Source of the DNA: Gemmataceae bacterium
GTDB lineage: Bacteria; Planctomycetota; Planctomycetia; Gemmatales; Gemmataceae
Direction: 5' to 3'
Assembly (NCBI GenBank): GCA_009692005.1
Contig: SHZZ01000009.1
Span: forward strand, 30,195 to 94,194
DNA length: 64,000 nucleotides
Under the pieces are notes generated by a model. The model was not told the DNA's origin, made no database searches, and saw only the letters and a list, made by a program, of their open reading frames with translations. This document shows, piece by piece, positions 20,976 through 30,600 of the stretch (the first letter of the stretch is position 1; each line of letters begins with the position of its first letter). Made by a program: the position numbers and the translations under genes.

Positions 20976-21305
20976 ATGCCTTTAACCATCCAGCCCAAGC
21001 TTTTGAAAGAATGGATCGACCAAGGAAAACCCGTTTTCCTCATCGATGTGCGCCAACCCTGGGAGCATGATTTGGTCAGCTTGCCTGGGAGCCAATTGTT
21101 TCCCCTTGGGGAATTACAGTCGGCCCTGGGAGAGATCCAGCCGGGGCCCGGCGCCATGCTGGTGGTATACTGCCATCATGGAATCCGCAGTTTGTCTGGC
21201 GCGGCAATCCTGGAACAAGGGGGCCTGTCACCCGCCTATTCCCTGTCGGGGGGAATCGACGCCTGGTCGCGGGAAGTCGACCCGGCCATTCCGCGATATC
21301 GTTGA
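20976..21305 (+). CDS. Rhodanese-like domain protein
   Basis: A single-domain rhodanese of 109 residues. FLIDVRQPWEHDLVSLPGS is the CH2A-like N-terminal block, and the active-site loop CHHGIRS carries the persulfide-forming Cys. LSGGIDAWSREVDPAIPRY ends the domain. It lies 10 bases after gdhA and just before moaC. Sulfur transfer in molybdopterin synthesis is possible but is inference from neighbourhood only. Confidence 0.92.
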   Translation: MPLTIQPKLLKEWIDQGKPVFLIDVRQPWEHDLVSLPGSQLFPLGELQSALGEIQPGPGAMLVVYCHHGIRSLSGAAILEQGGLSPAYSLSGGIDAWSREVDPAIPRYR

Positions 21306-21322
21306 GGGATCAGGAGCAAGCA

Positions 21323-21811
21323 ATGAGTTCGTTAAGCCATTTCGATGAGGAAGGCGCCAGCCGCATGGTCGACACTTCCAGCAAGGAAGAAACTTCCCGT
21401 GAGGCGCGGGCCTCCGGTCAGGTGGAAATGTCGCCCGCCACTTTAAAATTGATCCGCGACAGAGGCGTTTCCAAGGGAGATGTGCTGGGGGTGGCGCGTC
21501 TGGCAGGGATCCAGGCGGCGAAAAAAACCTGGGATTTGATTCCCCTTTGCCACCCCTTGCCAATAACAGCGGTGCAGATTGATTTTGCCTTTCTCAATGA
21601 AAACACCCTGGAAATCCAGGCTTTGGTCCGCTTGATTGGCCGCACTGGCGTGGAAATGGAAGCCCTAACCGCCGTTGCCGTCGCAGCACTGACTGTTTAC
21701 GACATGTGTAAATCCGTAGATAAAGTTATGCGTGTTCGGGAAATTCGGTTAGAAGAGAAGCGTGGCGGCCGAAGTGGGCATTTCCACAGGTCACCGGACC
21801 CGGCCCTTTAG
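21323..21811 (+). CDS. moaC: Cyclic pyranopterin monophosphate synthase
   Basis: MoaC converts the MoaA product to cyclic pyranopterin monophosphate in molybdenum cofactor synthesis. The 162-residue protein shows KGDVLGVARLAGIQAAKKTWDLIPLCHPL, RTGVEMEALTAVAVAALTVYDM and the conserved KSVDK ending. AGGAG precedes ATG 21323 by 7 bases; an in-frame TTG at 21302 lacks such support. No other moa gene is in the window. Confidence 0.96.
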   Translation: MSSLSHFDEEGASRMVDTSSKEETSREARASGQVEMSPATLKLIRDRGVSKGDVLGVARLAGIQAAKKTWDLIPLCHPLPITAVQIDFAFLNENTLEIQALVRLIGRTGVEMEALTAVAVAALTVYDMCKSVDKVMRVREIRLEEKRGGRSGHFHRSPDPAL

Positions 21812-21834
21812 CCCCACTCTTCCGGGAAAAAGGA

Positions 21835-22839
21835 ATGAATGTTTCGCTGGCCACACCCGCCTTCACCACGGCCCCGCTGACCGACTCGTGGATTTCCATC
21901 CGAGCCGAACTCGACGAGGTGGAAAGGATTCTGGAAAGGGCGCTGCGGCCCAATCGGCCGGAGTTCGCCAGTTTGCTGCACCATGTGGGTAAATTCCGCG
22001 GCAAGCGCCTGCGCCCCGCTTTGCTCTTGGCGTCGGCCAAGGCCTGCGGAGAAATCACCGCCAATCACTTTACCCTCGCTGCTGCTGTCGAGCTGATCCA
22101 TACTGCCACCCTGGTTCATGATGATGTTCTCGACGGCGCCAAGGTGCGCAGGCATCTCAGCGCGGTCCATATCCTCTGGGGCGTGAAACCGGCCGTCCTT
22201 TTGGGCGACTGCCTCTTCACCCAGGGATTCACCATGGCCACCGAGATGGACGACCTGCGCGCTTGCCAGGTCCTCGGCAGGGCGGCCAACCAGGTCTGCG
22301 CCGGGGAACTTCTTCAGGAACTCAAAAGCGGCGACTTGAATCTGGATGAGGAAACTTACTTTGAAATCATTGAGGGGAAAACTGCCGAGATCCTCGCTGT
22401 CAGTTGCGAGATCGGCTCCACTTATGCCGGCGCTTGCAAGGAATGGGTGAAGGCCCTGCGGCAGTATGGCAAATATTGCGGCCTGGCCTTCCAAATCGCC
22501 GACGACATCCTCGACATCACCGGCTTGGAAAACCATACCGGAAAATCCCTGGGCACCGACCTCAGACAGCTCAAGCTCACTTTGCCAATAATCTGGTTGT
22601 TGCGGGAAGGGCCCCAAAAAGAAGCGGCGCGAATGCGAGAAATGCTGCAAAATCCCGGGGAAAACAAGGGGGAAATGGCCCGGGATTGCTTGCAAGCCGC
22701 CGGCGCCTTCGATTACGCAAAAAACCGGGCCGAGGAATTGATCCAGGCCGCCAGGCGCGAATTGCACTGCCTGCCACCATCGCCTTACAAAACCCTATTG
22801 CTCGACACTGCAACACAGACCTTGAACCGGTCTTCTTAA
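21835..22839 (+). CDS. Polyprenyl (trans-isoprenyl) diphosphate synthase
   Basis: A 334-residue head-to-tail prenyltransferase making long isoprenoid diphosphates for quinones or cell-wall carriers. GKRLRPALLLASAKA, the first Asp-rich motif DDVLDGAKVRR and the second DDILDITG are all present. The small residues before the first motif are compatible with a medium to long chain product, but the exact length cannot be read. It starts 23 bases after moaC and overlaps the next, convergent gene by 4 bases. Confidence 0.94.
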   Translation: MNVSLATPAFTTAPLTDSWISIRAELDEVERILERALRPNRPEFASLLHHVGKFRGKRLRPALLLASAKACGEITANHFTLAAAVELIHTATLVHDDVLDGAKVRRHLSAVHILWGVKPAVLLGDCLFTQGFTMATEMDDLRACQVLGRAANQVCAGELLQELKSGDLNLDEETYFEIIEGKTAEILAVSCEIGSTYAGACKEWVKALRQYGKYCGLAFQIADDILDITGLENHTGKSLGTDLRQLKLTLPIIWLLREGPQKEAARMREMLQNPGENKGEMARDCLQAAGAFDYAKNRAEELIQAARRELHCLPPSPYKTLLLDTATQTLNRSS

Positions 22840-23393
22840 TCGATCGAGGCAAATCTCCAGATCGGCACAGCAGGCGGATAGATCCCGTTATAGTAAGCCT
22901 CTGGGCCGATCGATTCGAGCACCTTTTTTAGCGAGTGCCTGCGCACGGTTACATAGTAGTACTCGCAGCGGGCATCGCGTATCAGATCCCAAACCTGGTG
23001 GAGCTGGTCAGTTTCCTTGATTGCGGCGTGAAGATCCTCCCAAAAGGCCGGCTCCATGGTTTTCTTCGCGTCCAGGTAGTGCCGGTAGGCGCGATTGAAA
23101 TTCAGCATTTCCTGAATGACTGTCCGGTCAGGGAACCGGAGAGAATCATGAAGGGGAGGCGCTTCCGCCAATTCGTGGTAGCGTTTGCGCAACAACCGCA
23201 GGTCGGTGGAAAAGTCCTCCGGCCGCGACAAGACATAACGGGTTTCACGCGAGTCGAGAATTTCGAAATGAAAAGATAAGGATTGCAGGGCAGGACCGAG
23301 ACACGCGTGGATATCGGCATCAGGGCTGTCGGGGAAATTCTCTGGTGGCGCCATGAGAAGCAGTGCCGCCAGCATAAAATCAATAGGGGCCAT
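22836..23393 (-). CDS. Hypothetical protein
   Basis: A 185-residue protein with a weakly hydrophobic N-terminus (FMLAALLLMAPP) that may be a signal peptide or anchor. The rest is helical and charged, with a central RKRYHELAEAPPLHDSLRFPDR and a C-terminal DARCEYYYVTVRRHSLKKVLESIGPEAYY. GGAGG 5 bases before the ATG supports translation. I do not recognise a family. Its stop overlaps that of the polyprenyl synthase on the opposite strand. Confidence 0.65.
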   Translation of the reverse strand: MAPIDFMLAALLLMAPPENFPDSPDADIHACLGPALQSLSFHFEILDSRETRYVLSRPEDFSTDLRLLRKRYHELAEAPPLHDSLRFPDRTVIQEMLNFNRAYRHYLDAKKTMEPAFWEDLHAAIKETDQLHQVWDLIRDARCEYYYVTVRRHSLKKVLESIGPEAYYNGIYPPAVPIWRFASID

Positions 23394-23874
23394 GAGCTAC
23401 CTCCTTTCCCGGGGTAGATGCCGGGTAAACCGGCAACTAAAAGATAATCATTCAACTCTCCAAAAATCCTGGGTGCTAAACCATGCCACATGGCAGGAAA
23501 GCCCTTTTCCGACTAGACCAATCTGAGTTAAGGACAGCCTGAAAAGGGGAATCTTCCCTCCCTATCGAGATCCTATGGTGCAAACTTCAGGCCAATTGGG
23601 AAAATAGGTAATAAAAGTAAGTTTTTTTGAAAGTAGGATGCACTTAACCCCTTATTTCCCCTTATTTAGCATTGCAATTCATGAAAAAAGTAAAACCTTG
23701 ATTCCTCAATTCAACCCTGTTTTACCTGGACATTTGTTTGCCCACTAATTACGCTTTCACTGCTTACAAACTGCGCAGACCAGGTTTACCCATCCCAGGG
23801 TCAATTAAAAAATAATTCCATAAAGCATTACGCAATAATTACTTATGTAGTTTATTGCCGAATTATTCTTCAAC
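23394..23874. other. AT-rich intergenic region upstream of amt-glnK
   Basis: This stretch of about 480 bases contains no credible gene and is clearly more AT-rich than its surroundings. It holds a tandem CCCCTTATTT-type direct repeat near 23650 and a TGGTGCA half-site (23576-23582) like part of an NtrC site. No complete NtrC palindrome was found. It probably contains enhancer sites for the sigma-54 promoter at its right end and the promoter of the gene ending at 22836. Confidence 0.5.
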
Positions 23875-23890
23875 TGGCACAACGATTGCC
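23875..23890 (+). promoter_or_regulatory. Sigma-54 (-24/-12) promoter of amt-glnK
   Basis: TGGCAC (23875-23880), five bases, then TTGC (23886-23889) matches the sigma-54 consensus TGGCACR-N4-TTGCW at every core position, with the invariant GG and GC correctly spaced. Predicted transcription starts near 23901, 47 bases before the amt ATG. The match and its place before a nitrogen module make it convincing. It implies control by an NtrC-type activator that is not in the window. Confidence 0.9.
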
Positions 23891-23947
23891 TTTAAACAGG
23901 CAGTGTTTTTTGTATTCCCGCTCTCACTTGAACCCGGGGGATTTACG

Positions 23948-25804
23948 ATGAAGTGGTTGTGTTGGTTATTTGCTGGCATGATTGCGGCCGGATCGGCCAA
24001 TTTGGCCTTGGCCCAGGAAAAAGACAAAGAGCCGCCGCCCACGCTGGCTTCCTTAAAAGAAGAAATAAAAGCGAACAAAGAAGTCGCCGACGCTGGCATT
24101 GCCGATGCCAAGCACAAAGGCGACACCGCCTGGATGCTGACCTCTTCCGGCCTGGTCATGTTGATGGTGCCCGGTCTGGCGCTGTTTTATGGCGGCATGG
24201 TGCAAAGGAAAAATGTTCTGGCCACCATGATGGAAAGCATGGCCGCCTTGGCCATCGTCGGTCTCTTTTGGATTGCCGTCGGCTATGGCCTAGCCTTTGG
24301 ACCCTCCGTCAATGGCTGGGGTTTTGTCGGCTGGGACTGGAAATTCTTCTTTCTGCAAGGTGTGGAAGCTTCCGACCTGCTTCCCGCCACCAACATCAGC
24401 GTTTACACCCATGTCATGTTCCAGGGAATGTTTGCGATCATTACCCCGGCGCTGATAAGCGGCGCCATCGCGGAACGCGTCCGCTTCTGGCCCTTCTGCA
24501 TTTTCATGCTGGTATGGGTGGCGTTTGTTTACTGCCCCCTGGCCCACATGGTTTGGGCTTTCGATTGGTTTTACGACAAGCCGCTGGATGAAGGGCTTGG
24601 CCTGGGCGGCACGGCAATCGGCATGCTGGGAAAATGGGGCGCGCTGGACTTCGCGGGCGGCACCGTGGTTCACATCGCCGCCGGTATGGGTGGCCTGGCT
24701 TGCGCTTTGGTTTTGCGCAAGCGAACCGGTTACCCCGAACAGCCGATTCAACCGAATAGCATGGTGCTGACTTTGACCGGCGCCGGGCTCCTGTGGTTTG
24801 GCTGGTTCGGTTTCAACGGTGGAAGCGCGGTCGCTTCCGGCACTCTGGCTGCCTCGGCATTTTCTGCCACGCAAGCGGCGGCAGCCGCCGCGGGCCTGAG
24901 CTGGATGCTCGTCGAATGGCTGCACAAGGGCAAGCCGACCGCCCTCGGCCTGGCCAGTGGAATTGTCGCTGGGCTTGTCGCGGTTACTCCCGCGTCTGGC
25001 TATGTCTACATCTGGGGCGGATTGATCATCGGCCTGTTGGCCGGGGTTGTTTGCTATTTCGCCGTCCAGTTGAAATCCGTTTTCCACTACGACGACTCTT
25101 TGGATGCCTTCGGCGTCCACGGGGTAGGCGGATTCCTCGGAGCGGTTCTCACCGGCGTCTTCTGTTACTATTCCATCAACAGCCTGGGCAACGACGGCAT
25201 GCTAACTTCGCAAGAAGTGCGTAGCAAGCAGGTTGCCGAGTTGGAAAAGAAAACCGAAAAGTCGGCTGGTGACAAAGCCAACCTGGAAAAGCTGAAAGGC
25301 TGGTCCTCGACCGGGCAATTGTTTATCCAGATTAAGGCGGCATCCTTCGCAGTGATTTACGCTTTCGTCCTCAGCCTGATCTTGGCCGGGGCCGTGCAAG
25401 CTGTCACCGGGATGAATTTCTCCACCAGTCCGACTGAGGAAGTGGAAGGTTTGGATGAGGCAGAACACGGGGAAACCGGATTCGATTTCGGTACAACCCT
25501 GGCATCTGCCCGGGTCGGGTCGGCGCCACGCGCCGCTTCTACTCCTCCCAATGGAGCCAAGCGGTTCGCGGTGACCGTTGATGGCCCTGCGCAAGCCGAC
25601 CTCCTCAAAGCCTGGTCAGAAATGTGCCAGGCCGGGTCGATGCCTCCTTCGGCGGAATTCAAGGCGGTATATCCGCACCTCACCACGATCAGCGGCAACA
25701 AATTCCGCTTCGCTGGCGGGGATCCCAACACCGTCAAGGAGTCGCTTTCCAAGCTCTTTTCCAAGCGCTTGAACACCCAGGTTAAAGCGACCGTGGAAGT
25801 GTAA
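23948..25804 (+). CDS. amt: Ammonium transporter with inserted and extra C-terminal segments
   Basis: A 618-residue Amt/Mep/Rh channel. A cleavable signal (MKWLCWLFAGM...LALAQ) precedes 11 membrane helices. The twin pore histidines are in VVHIAAGMGG (His242) and FGVHGVGGFLG (His391). A charged insert of about 50 residues (VAELEKKTEKSAGDKANLEK) separates the last two helices. After the usual cytoplasmic GLDEAEHGE motif come about 100 further residues ending in KRLNTQVKATVEV, longer than typical Amt proteins. The ATG at 23948 lies downstream of the sigma-54 start, which excludes the longer open frame. PII follows, as is usual. Confidence 0.95.
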   Translation: MKWLCWLFAGMIAAGSANLALAQEKDKEPPPTLASLKEEIKANKEVADAGIADAKHKGDTAWMLTSSGLVMLMVPGLALFYGGMVQRKNVLATMMESMAALAIVGLFWIAVGYGLAFGPSVNGWGFVGWDWKFFFLQGVEASDLLPATNISVYTHVMFQGMFAIITPALISGAIAERVRFWPFCIFMLVWVAFVYCPLAHMVWAFDWFYDKPLDEGLGLGGTAIGMLGKWGALDFAGGTVVHIAAGMGGLACALVLRKRTGYPEQPIQPNSMVLTLTGAGLLWFGWFGFNGGSAVASGTLAASAFSATQAAAAAAGLSWMLVEWLHKGKPTALGLASGIVAGLVAVTPASGYVYIWGGLIIGLLAGVVCYFAVQLKSVFHYDDSLDAFGVHGVGGFLGAVLTGVFCYYSINSLGNDGMLTSQEVRSKQVAELEKKTEKSAGDKANLEKLKGWSSTGQLFIQIKAASFAVIYAFVLSLILAGAVQAVTGMNFSTSPTEEVEGLDEAEHGETGFDFGTTLASARVGSAPRAASTPPNGAKRFAVTVDGPAQADLLKAWSEMCQAGSMPPSAEFKAVYPHLTTISGNKFRFAGGDPNTVKESLSKLFSKRLNTQVKATVEV

Positions 25805-25817
25805 ACCCTCATGGGCA

Positions 25818-25847
25818 ATCCAGCCGGAGAAAATCCTCTGGCTGGAT
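25818..25847 (+). other. Intercistronic hairpin between amt and glnK
   Basis: ATCCAGCC (25818-25825) and GGCTGGAT (25840-25847) form a perfect 8-bp stem around a 14-base loop that can pair further (GAG/CTC). No T-run follows. It may stabilise one part of the amt-glnK message or set the ratio of the two products. Confidence 0.5.
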
Positions 25848-25895
25848 GGCCTTCCTCTTCACACAACATTCCTAATTGGAAAGCGAGTTTGAGTC

Positions 25896-26249
25896 ATGAA
25901 AATGATAGTGGCGATTATCCGGCCGGAAAGGCTGGAAGCGGTGCAAGCCGCTTTGAATGAGCGTGATGTTTATTTGATGACCGTAACCGAGGTTCGCGGT
26001 TGCGGACGGCAAAAAGGCTACACCGAGGTTTACCGCGGCACGGAAATCCAGATCAAGCTGCTGCCCAAGCTGAAGCTGGAAATCGCTGTCAACGATGCCT
26101 TCGTGGAAGCCACCATCGAGGCCATTGTCCCGGCGGCGCGCACCCCGGAAACTGGCAAGATCGGCGACGGCAAAATCTTCGTCTTGCCTCTGGAGGATTG
26201 CGTCCGCATCCGCACCGGCGAACGGGGCAGCCCAGCCATCGGACCGTGA
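25896..26249 (+). CDS. glnK: Nitrogen regulatory protein PII, without the Tyr51 uridylylation site
   Basis: A 117-residue PII trimer subunit that would block Amt through its T-loop in response to 2-oxoglutarate and ATP/ADP. The protein shows [13 protein letters not shown], the T-loop [22 protein letters not shown], the B-loop [14 protein letters not shown] and the C-loop VRIRTGE. Tyr46 is present, but position 51, normally the uridylylated Tyr, is Ile; position 49 is Thr. It is 91 bases downstream of amt, and an intrinsic terminator follows. The symbol glnK is used because of the amt linkage. Confidence 0.95.
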   Translation: MKMIVAIIRPERLEAVQAALNERDVYLMTVTEVRGCGRQKGYTEVYRGTEIQIKLLPKLKLEIAVNDAFVEATIEAIVPAARTPETGKIGDGKIFVLPLEDCVRIRTGERGSPAIGP

Positions 26250-26273
26250 TCGTTTTTGAATTTCCCCATCGCG

Positions 26274-26310
26274 GGGCGGGTTGCTCATTGAGCGCCCGCC
26301 CTTTTTTATT
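26274..26310 (+). terminator. Intrinsic terminator after amt-glnK
   Basis: GGGCGGG (26274-26280) pairs with CCCGCCC (26295-26301), enclosing GCTC/GAGC around a three-base loop, followed by TTTTTT. It ends the amt-glnK transcript. Confidence 0.9.
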
Positions 26311-26442
26311 CTCCGCTACTTCAGCACATTTGGCAGCAATTTACCAAATCCTGTACTTCCACGAGAGCGCCGATGTCTCGCCCACAAGCGCTTATAAAAA
26401 GCGCGCGATTCGCCACCTGAATGAACTATTTTGCTTCAATTC

Positions 26443-27402
26443 TTAACGCCCGGGAGTTGCACCGCGAGTTTCCCACCAGGCGGTCCACTGCCGAATTGCC
26501 TCTTGAACCTCTGCCGGGGATGCATTCTCCTTCGGGCCGAAGTTTTTCTCACTGAGCAGAGCCAGAGCCTTTTTCGCGGCCAACCCCACTGGGGCGTAAT
26601 CATCCGCCAAAAGCGGGATCAACTGGGGAGCCAAGCTCAGATGTTTTTTATGCCCAACCGCCTCCGCTGCCATTTGCCTTAAAACCTCATTTTCATCCTT
26701 CAAGTATTTTCCCAACTCCTTGGCATCGGCAGCATTCAGACTCTTCTTCAATAACTCTTTCGATGGGTCGCGCACCTTGGGGTAAAAACTCACGGCGAAC
26801 AGCCCCAGTCCCCCCAGCGCTTCTGGAGTGTTCCTGCGCGCCAATTCTTTGGCCATGAGCAGGTGCTTGCCCTGGTTTTCCTCGTTCTTCAAGGATTGAA
26901 CCATCTGTTCAACGGATAAGTCTAAAAGCCACCTGGGTACCGGGGGCAACAGGGCGGCAACCGCGTTCCTGCGGATGTTCACTCTATTCCTCAGGTCGCG
27001 AAGGATGACGCCATGGGGCGAACCTTCCATGGCCGAGGCGATCTCGTCCTTGGTGAAGTCGAGCAGTTCCGGATCTTTGCAGTTGGCCAGGATTTTCTTG
27101 AGCTTGGTGGCAATAAGGGTCACCGGGCAACTGTGCTCCAGCTTCGAGGCAGTTTGCAAACCCCTGAGCAGGGCTGGCGTGGCTTCGTACCCCAGGATTC
27201 TGAAATCCTCAAAGGCCTGGATCCCTTCGGGGCCGGGCAGGCGGCCGATGTCGAATTGAATAAATCGGTTGATGATTTTGTCGAGGCGGGCTTCCTGCGC
27301 CTCGGTCAGGTTGGGCAGGCTAGGCGCGATTGGGTTGGGTTCTGCTTTGCCTGGACTTTGTCCCAGCAGCATCCAAAAGGTTAAAAAACCCAGCTTCCAC
27401 AT
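26443..27402 (-). CDS. HEAT-repeat-like secreted protein
   Basis: A 319-residue protein with a signal peptide (MWKLGFLTFWMLLGQSPGKA) and an all-helical body. RILGYEATPALLRGLQTA and VLRQMAAEAVGHKKHLSLAPQLIPLLADDYAPVGLAAKKAL are HEAT-like units. AGGAG 6 bases before ATG 27402 defines the start, excluding a longer open frame. Such proteins are abundant in planctomycetes and probably serve as protein-binding scaffolds. No specific function can be assigned. Confidence 0.8.
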   Translation of the reverse strand: MWKLGFLTFWMLLGQSPGKAEPNPIAPSLPNLTEAQEARLDKIINRFIQFDIGRLPGPEGIQAFEDFRILGYEATPALLRGLQTASKLEHSCPVTLIATKLKKILANCKDPELLDFTKDEIASAMEGSPHGVILRDLRNRVNIRRNAVAALLPPVPRWLLDLSVEQMVQSLKNEENQGKHLLMAKELARRNTPEALGGLGLFAVSFYPKVRDPSKELLKKSLNAADAKELGKYLKDENEVLRQMAAEAVGHKKHLSLAPQLIPLLADDYAPVGLAAKKALALLSEKNFGPKENASPAEVQEAIRQWTAWWETRGATPGR

Positions 27403-27534
27403 GGCTTCTCCTGATTTCTCGACAGGTGTAATATCTCTTGTCCGGAACCTTCTGCCAAGGGGAAAGCAAGAGATTGGCAAGCCACGGCCCGCAGTTACTC
27501 GGCCTCCCTTCCGGGTAATCGCACATGAGCATTC

Positions 27535-27564
27535 TTGACTCCCACGGGGTTACACCCATAAACT
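27535..27564 (+). promoter_or_regulatory. Possible promoter of the ATPase-SPFH operon
   Basis: TTGACT (27535-27540) is separated by 18 bases from TAAACT (27559-27564). This is a moderate sigma-70-type match 75 bases before the ATG. No operator is recognised. Confidence 0.3.
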
Positions 27565-27638
27565 GGCTTTATCGCAGCCGCGTCAAGGAAGCTCGGTCGC
27601 GTGGAGAAACCTTCACCCCTTAGCCGATTTGCTTCCCA

Positions 27639-30600
27639 ATGCATCGAGAAATATCGCAAACTGACCGGGCCCTGGGCCACGAAAGCAGGCTTTCCCTCTA
27701 CCTGCTGACTGCTCTATTGGGCTCCCTGATTGCTTTGGACATTTGGCCCTGGGTTGCGGGACGGTTGGAAACCTGGATGGGAATCCCCCTGCCCAGCCCC
27801 TGGCCCAACGAACTGGGCGGGTTCCGCTTGGCCCTGGTGGCCGCCATCCTTGGCGGCGCACGAGCCCTTTACGGTTCACTCGATTCCCTTTTGCAAGGCA
27901 AGCTGGGCGCCGACCTGGCTCTGGCCATCGCGTGCATCGCTGCCATCCTCATCAAGGAAGAACTCGTCGCCGCGGAAATCGTCTTCATTGGCCTGGTGGG
28001 GGAATGCCTGGAGGGCCTCACCTTCGACCGCACCCAGCGTGCGCTCAAAGGCATGCTGGAGCTTTTTCCCCGACGCTGCTGGCGGGTCAATGAAAAAGGC
28101 GAGGAAGAACGAGTCGAGGTCGAGCAACTTCATGCCGGTGATACGGTTCGGGTGCGGCCGGGCGGGCGAATTCCCGCCGATGGCGCCGTTATTGAAGGCC
28201 GGTCGGAGGTGAACACTGCGGCGTTGACTGGGGAAAGCCTTCCGCGTCTGGTTGAACCCGGGGACAAAATTCTCGCCGGCTGCGTCAACCTGGCCGGGGC
28301 GCTGACGCTGAAGGTGGAAAAAGTCGGGCAGGAAACTGCCGCCGGGAAAATCCTCGCACTTACTCTCAAGGCGCTGCAGCAAAAAAACCAGGTGGAAAGA
28401 ACGGCCGACCGCCTGGCTCGATGGTTTCTCCCCACGGTGCTTGGCCTGGCCCTGGTGACTTTTCTTGGATCCCTGGTAATTTCCCAGGCCGGGTGGTTTC
28501 GCTCCGCTGACATTCCCGCCCCGGGGTTTTACGCCTCGTTGCGGGCCGCAGTTTACCCGGCGCTTTCCATTCTGGTGGTGGCTTGTCCTTGCGCTCTGAT
28601 CCTGGCCACGCCTGCCGCCGTCATTGCCGCCATGGGCCGCCTGGCGGGCACTGGCATCCTCATCAAGGGGGGCGCCGCGCTTGAACGCCTGGCCCTGGTG
28701 GATGCCTTCGCCTTTGACAAGACCGGCACGCTGACCGAAGGCCAACTGGAACTCGGCTCGACCTGGGCTGCCTCGGACAATCCTGAGGAAATTCTCCGTC
28801 TGGCCGCCAGCGCCGAGCTGCGCAGTGAACACGCCCTGGGCTCGCTGCTGGTCAGGCAGGCGAAGGAAAAGAAGCTGGCCCTGGAGGAACCGGGGCGCTT
28901 CCAGGCGCTTCCCGGGCTCGGTGTCGAGGCGGTTGTCGGTGGGAAACAAATTCTGGTGGGGACAGCTCGGTTGTTTCACGAACGCGGAATCGCCTTCTCC
29001 GCGGATGTTTCAAAGGGCCTGCAGGAAATGGAAGCGACGGGGCAAACAGTCATGCTGGCGTCGGTGGATGGTGAGATAGCCGGCATGTTTGGCGCCCGCG
29101 ACCGGGTCCGTCCCGAGGCCGCGGGAGTTCTGGCCAGCCTGCGCCAGCTTGGCATCGCCCAGATCAGCATTCTCACGGGCGACCGGGAAGCGGTGGCCCG
29201 TCAAGTGGGTGACTACCTGGGGGTGTCGGAGGTTCACGCCGGGCTCCTTCCCGCCGACAAGGAACAACAGATAGGTAAATTATCTGAAAAAAGTCTGGTG
29301 GCCATGGTGGGCGATGGCATCAACGACGCCCCGGCGCTGGCCCGGGCCCATGTGGGCCTGGCCATTGGCGGGCCAGGGGGAATCGAAGCCGCCGCCGAGG
29401 CGGGCGATGTCATCCTCCTCGGCGAACCGCTCCGCTCACTCCCTTTGCTTTTAGGTTTGGCCAGGGAAACTCTCGCCGTCATCCGCCAAAACATTTTCAT
29501 CTTCGCCTTTGGCGTCAACCTGGTGGGCATTCTTTTCACTTCCTGGCTGTGGCCGCTGATCACTCCGCCGGAATGGCTGAGGCAATCGCCGCTCGCCGCC
29601 GTCATCTACCACCAGATCGGTTCCCTTCTCGTTTTGGCCAATTCCATGCGCCTGCTGGCCTACCAGCGCCCTGCCACCAGCGCCTGGAAAACCTCCCTGT
29701 CGGGCTTCTTCGACCGCGTCGGCAGTTTCCTCGACAAGGCCTTCAACCTCGATGAGCACTTCCACACGCTGGCGGATTACTGGAAGACGGCGCTGGCATC
29801 CTTGATTGCCTTGCTGGCTGTCGGCTGGATGGCCACAGGTTTGCTCCAAGTGGAGGCCAGCGAAATCGCCCTGGTCCGCCGCTTTGGCGCCCTGCAAGAT
29901 GGCGAGCTAAGCCCCGGCCTGCACTGGCGCTTTCCCTGGCCCGTTGACGAAATCACCAGGGTGCAGCCCAAACGCATCCGCGTGGTGGAAGTCGGCTTCC
30001 GCTTCATCCCCGGGGTAAAAGGTGAGGCCAGCAGGTCCTGGTCCAGCCGTCATGAAGGCGACGGGCTGCTGCGGGTGCCCGATGAATCCGTGGTGATCAC
30101 CGGTGACGGCAACTTGCTGGAAATTCAGGGCAGCATCCGCTACCGCTTGACCGACCCGCGCAAGTTCCTCTTTCATTCCGCCGATGTCGAAGCGCTGCTG
30201 CGCGGCCAGGCGGAATCGGTCCTGAGGGAACTGGCCGGCGCCCTTCCCTTCGACTCACTACTGACCTCAAGGCGAAATGAATTCCAGGCCCTGGCGCTGG
30301 ACAAACTGGATAGGCGCTTGAAGCTTTACGACGGTTTGGGCATCGCGCTTGAAGGCGTCTCTCTGCACGACCTGCACCCGCCGCAGGAAGTCGTGCGCTC
30401 CTATTATTCCGTGACGCAAGCGATGGAGTTCCGCGACCGCAAGGTGAATGAGGCAGCCGGCGCCACCTTGCAAAAAGAAGCGGACGAAGCCGGCCGCGCC
30501 CTACAGCGGGTGCGCATGGCAGAAGTGCAAGCAGATGAGACCGTGTTAAAGGCTAAAGTGGGCGCCGACACTTTTTTGGAGCTTCACCGCATGCTGCGGG

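Noticed and set aside
23576..23582. NtrC binding site upstream of amt
   Set aside because: Only one half-site (TGGTGCA) is present, about 300 bases from the promoter; no palindrome was found.
27433..27474. Inverted repeat ATCTCTTG/CAAGAGAT upstream of the HEAT gene
   Set aside because: Eight-base arms with a long loop and no T-run or conservation evidence; easily by chance.
27876..28979. 367-codon minus-strand open frame opposite the P1B ATPase
   Set aside because: The opposite strand encodes all ATPase motifs; this translation has none.
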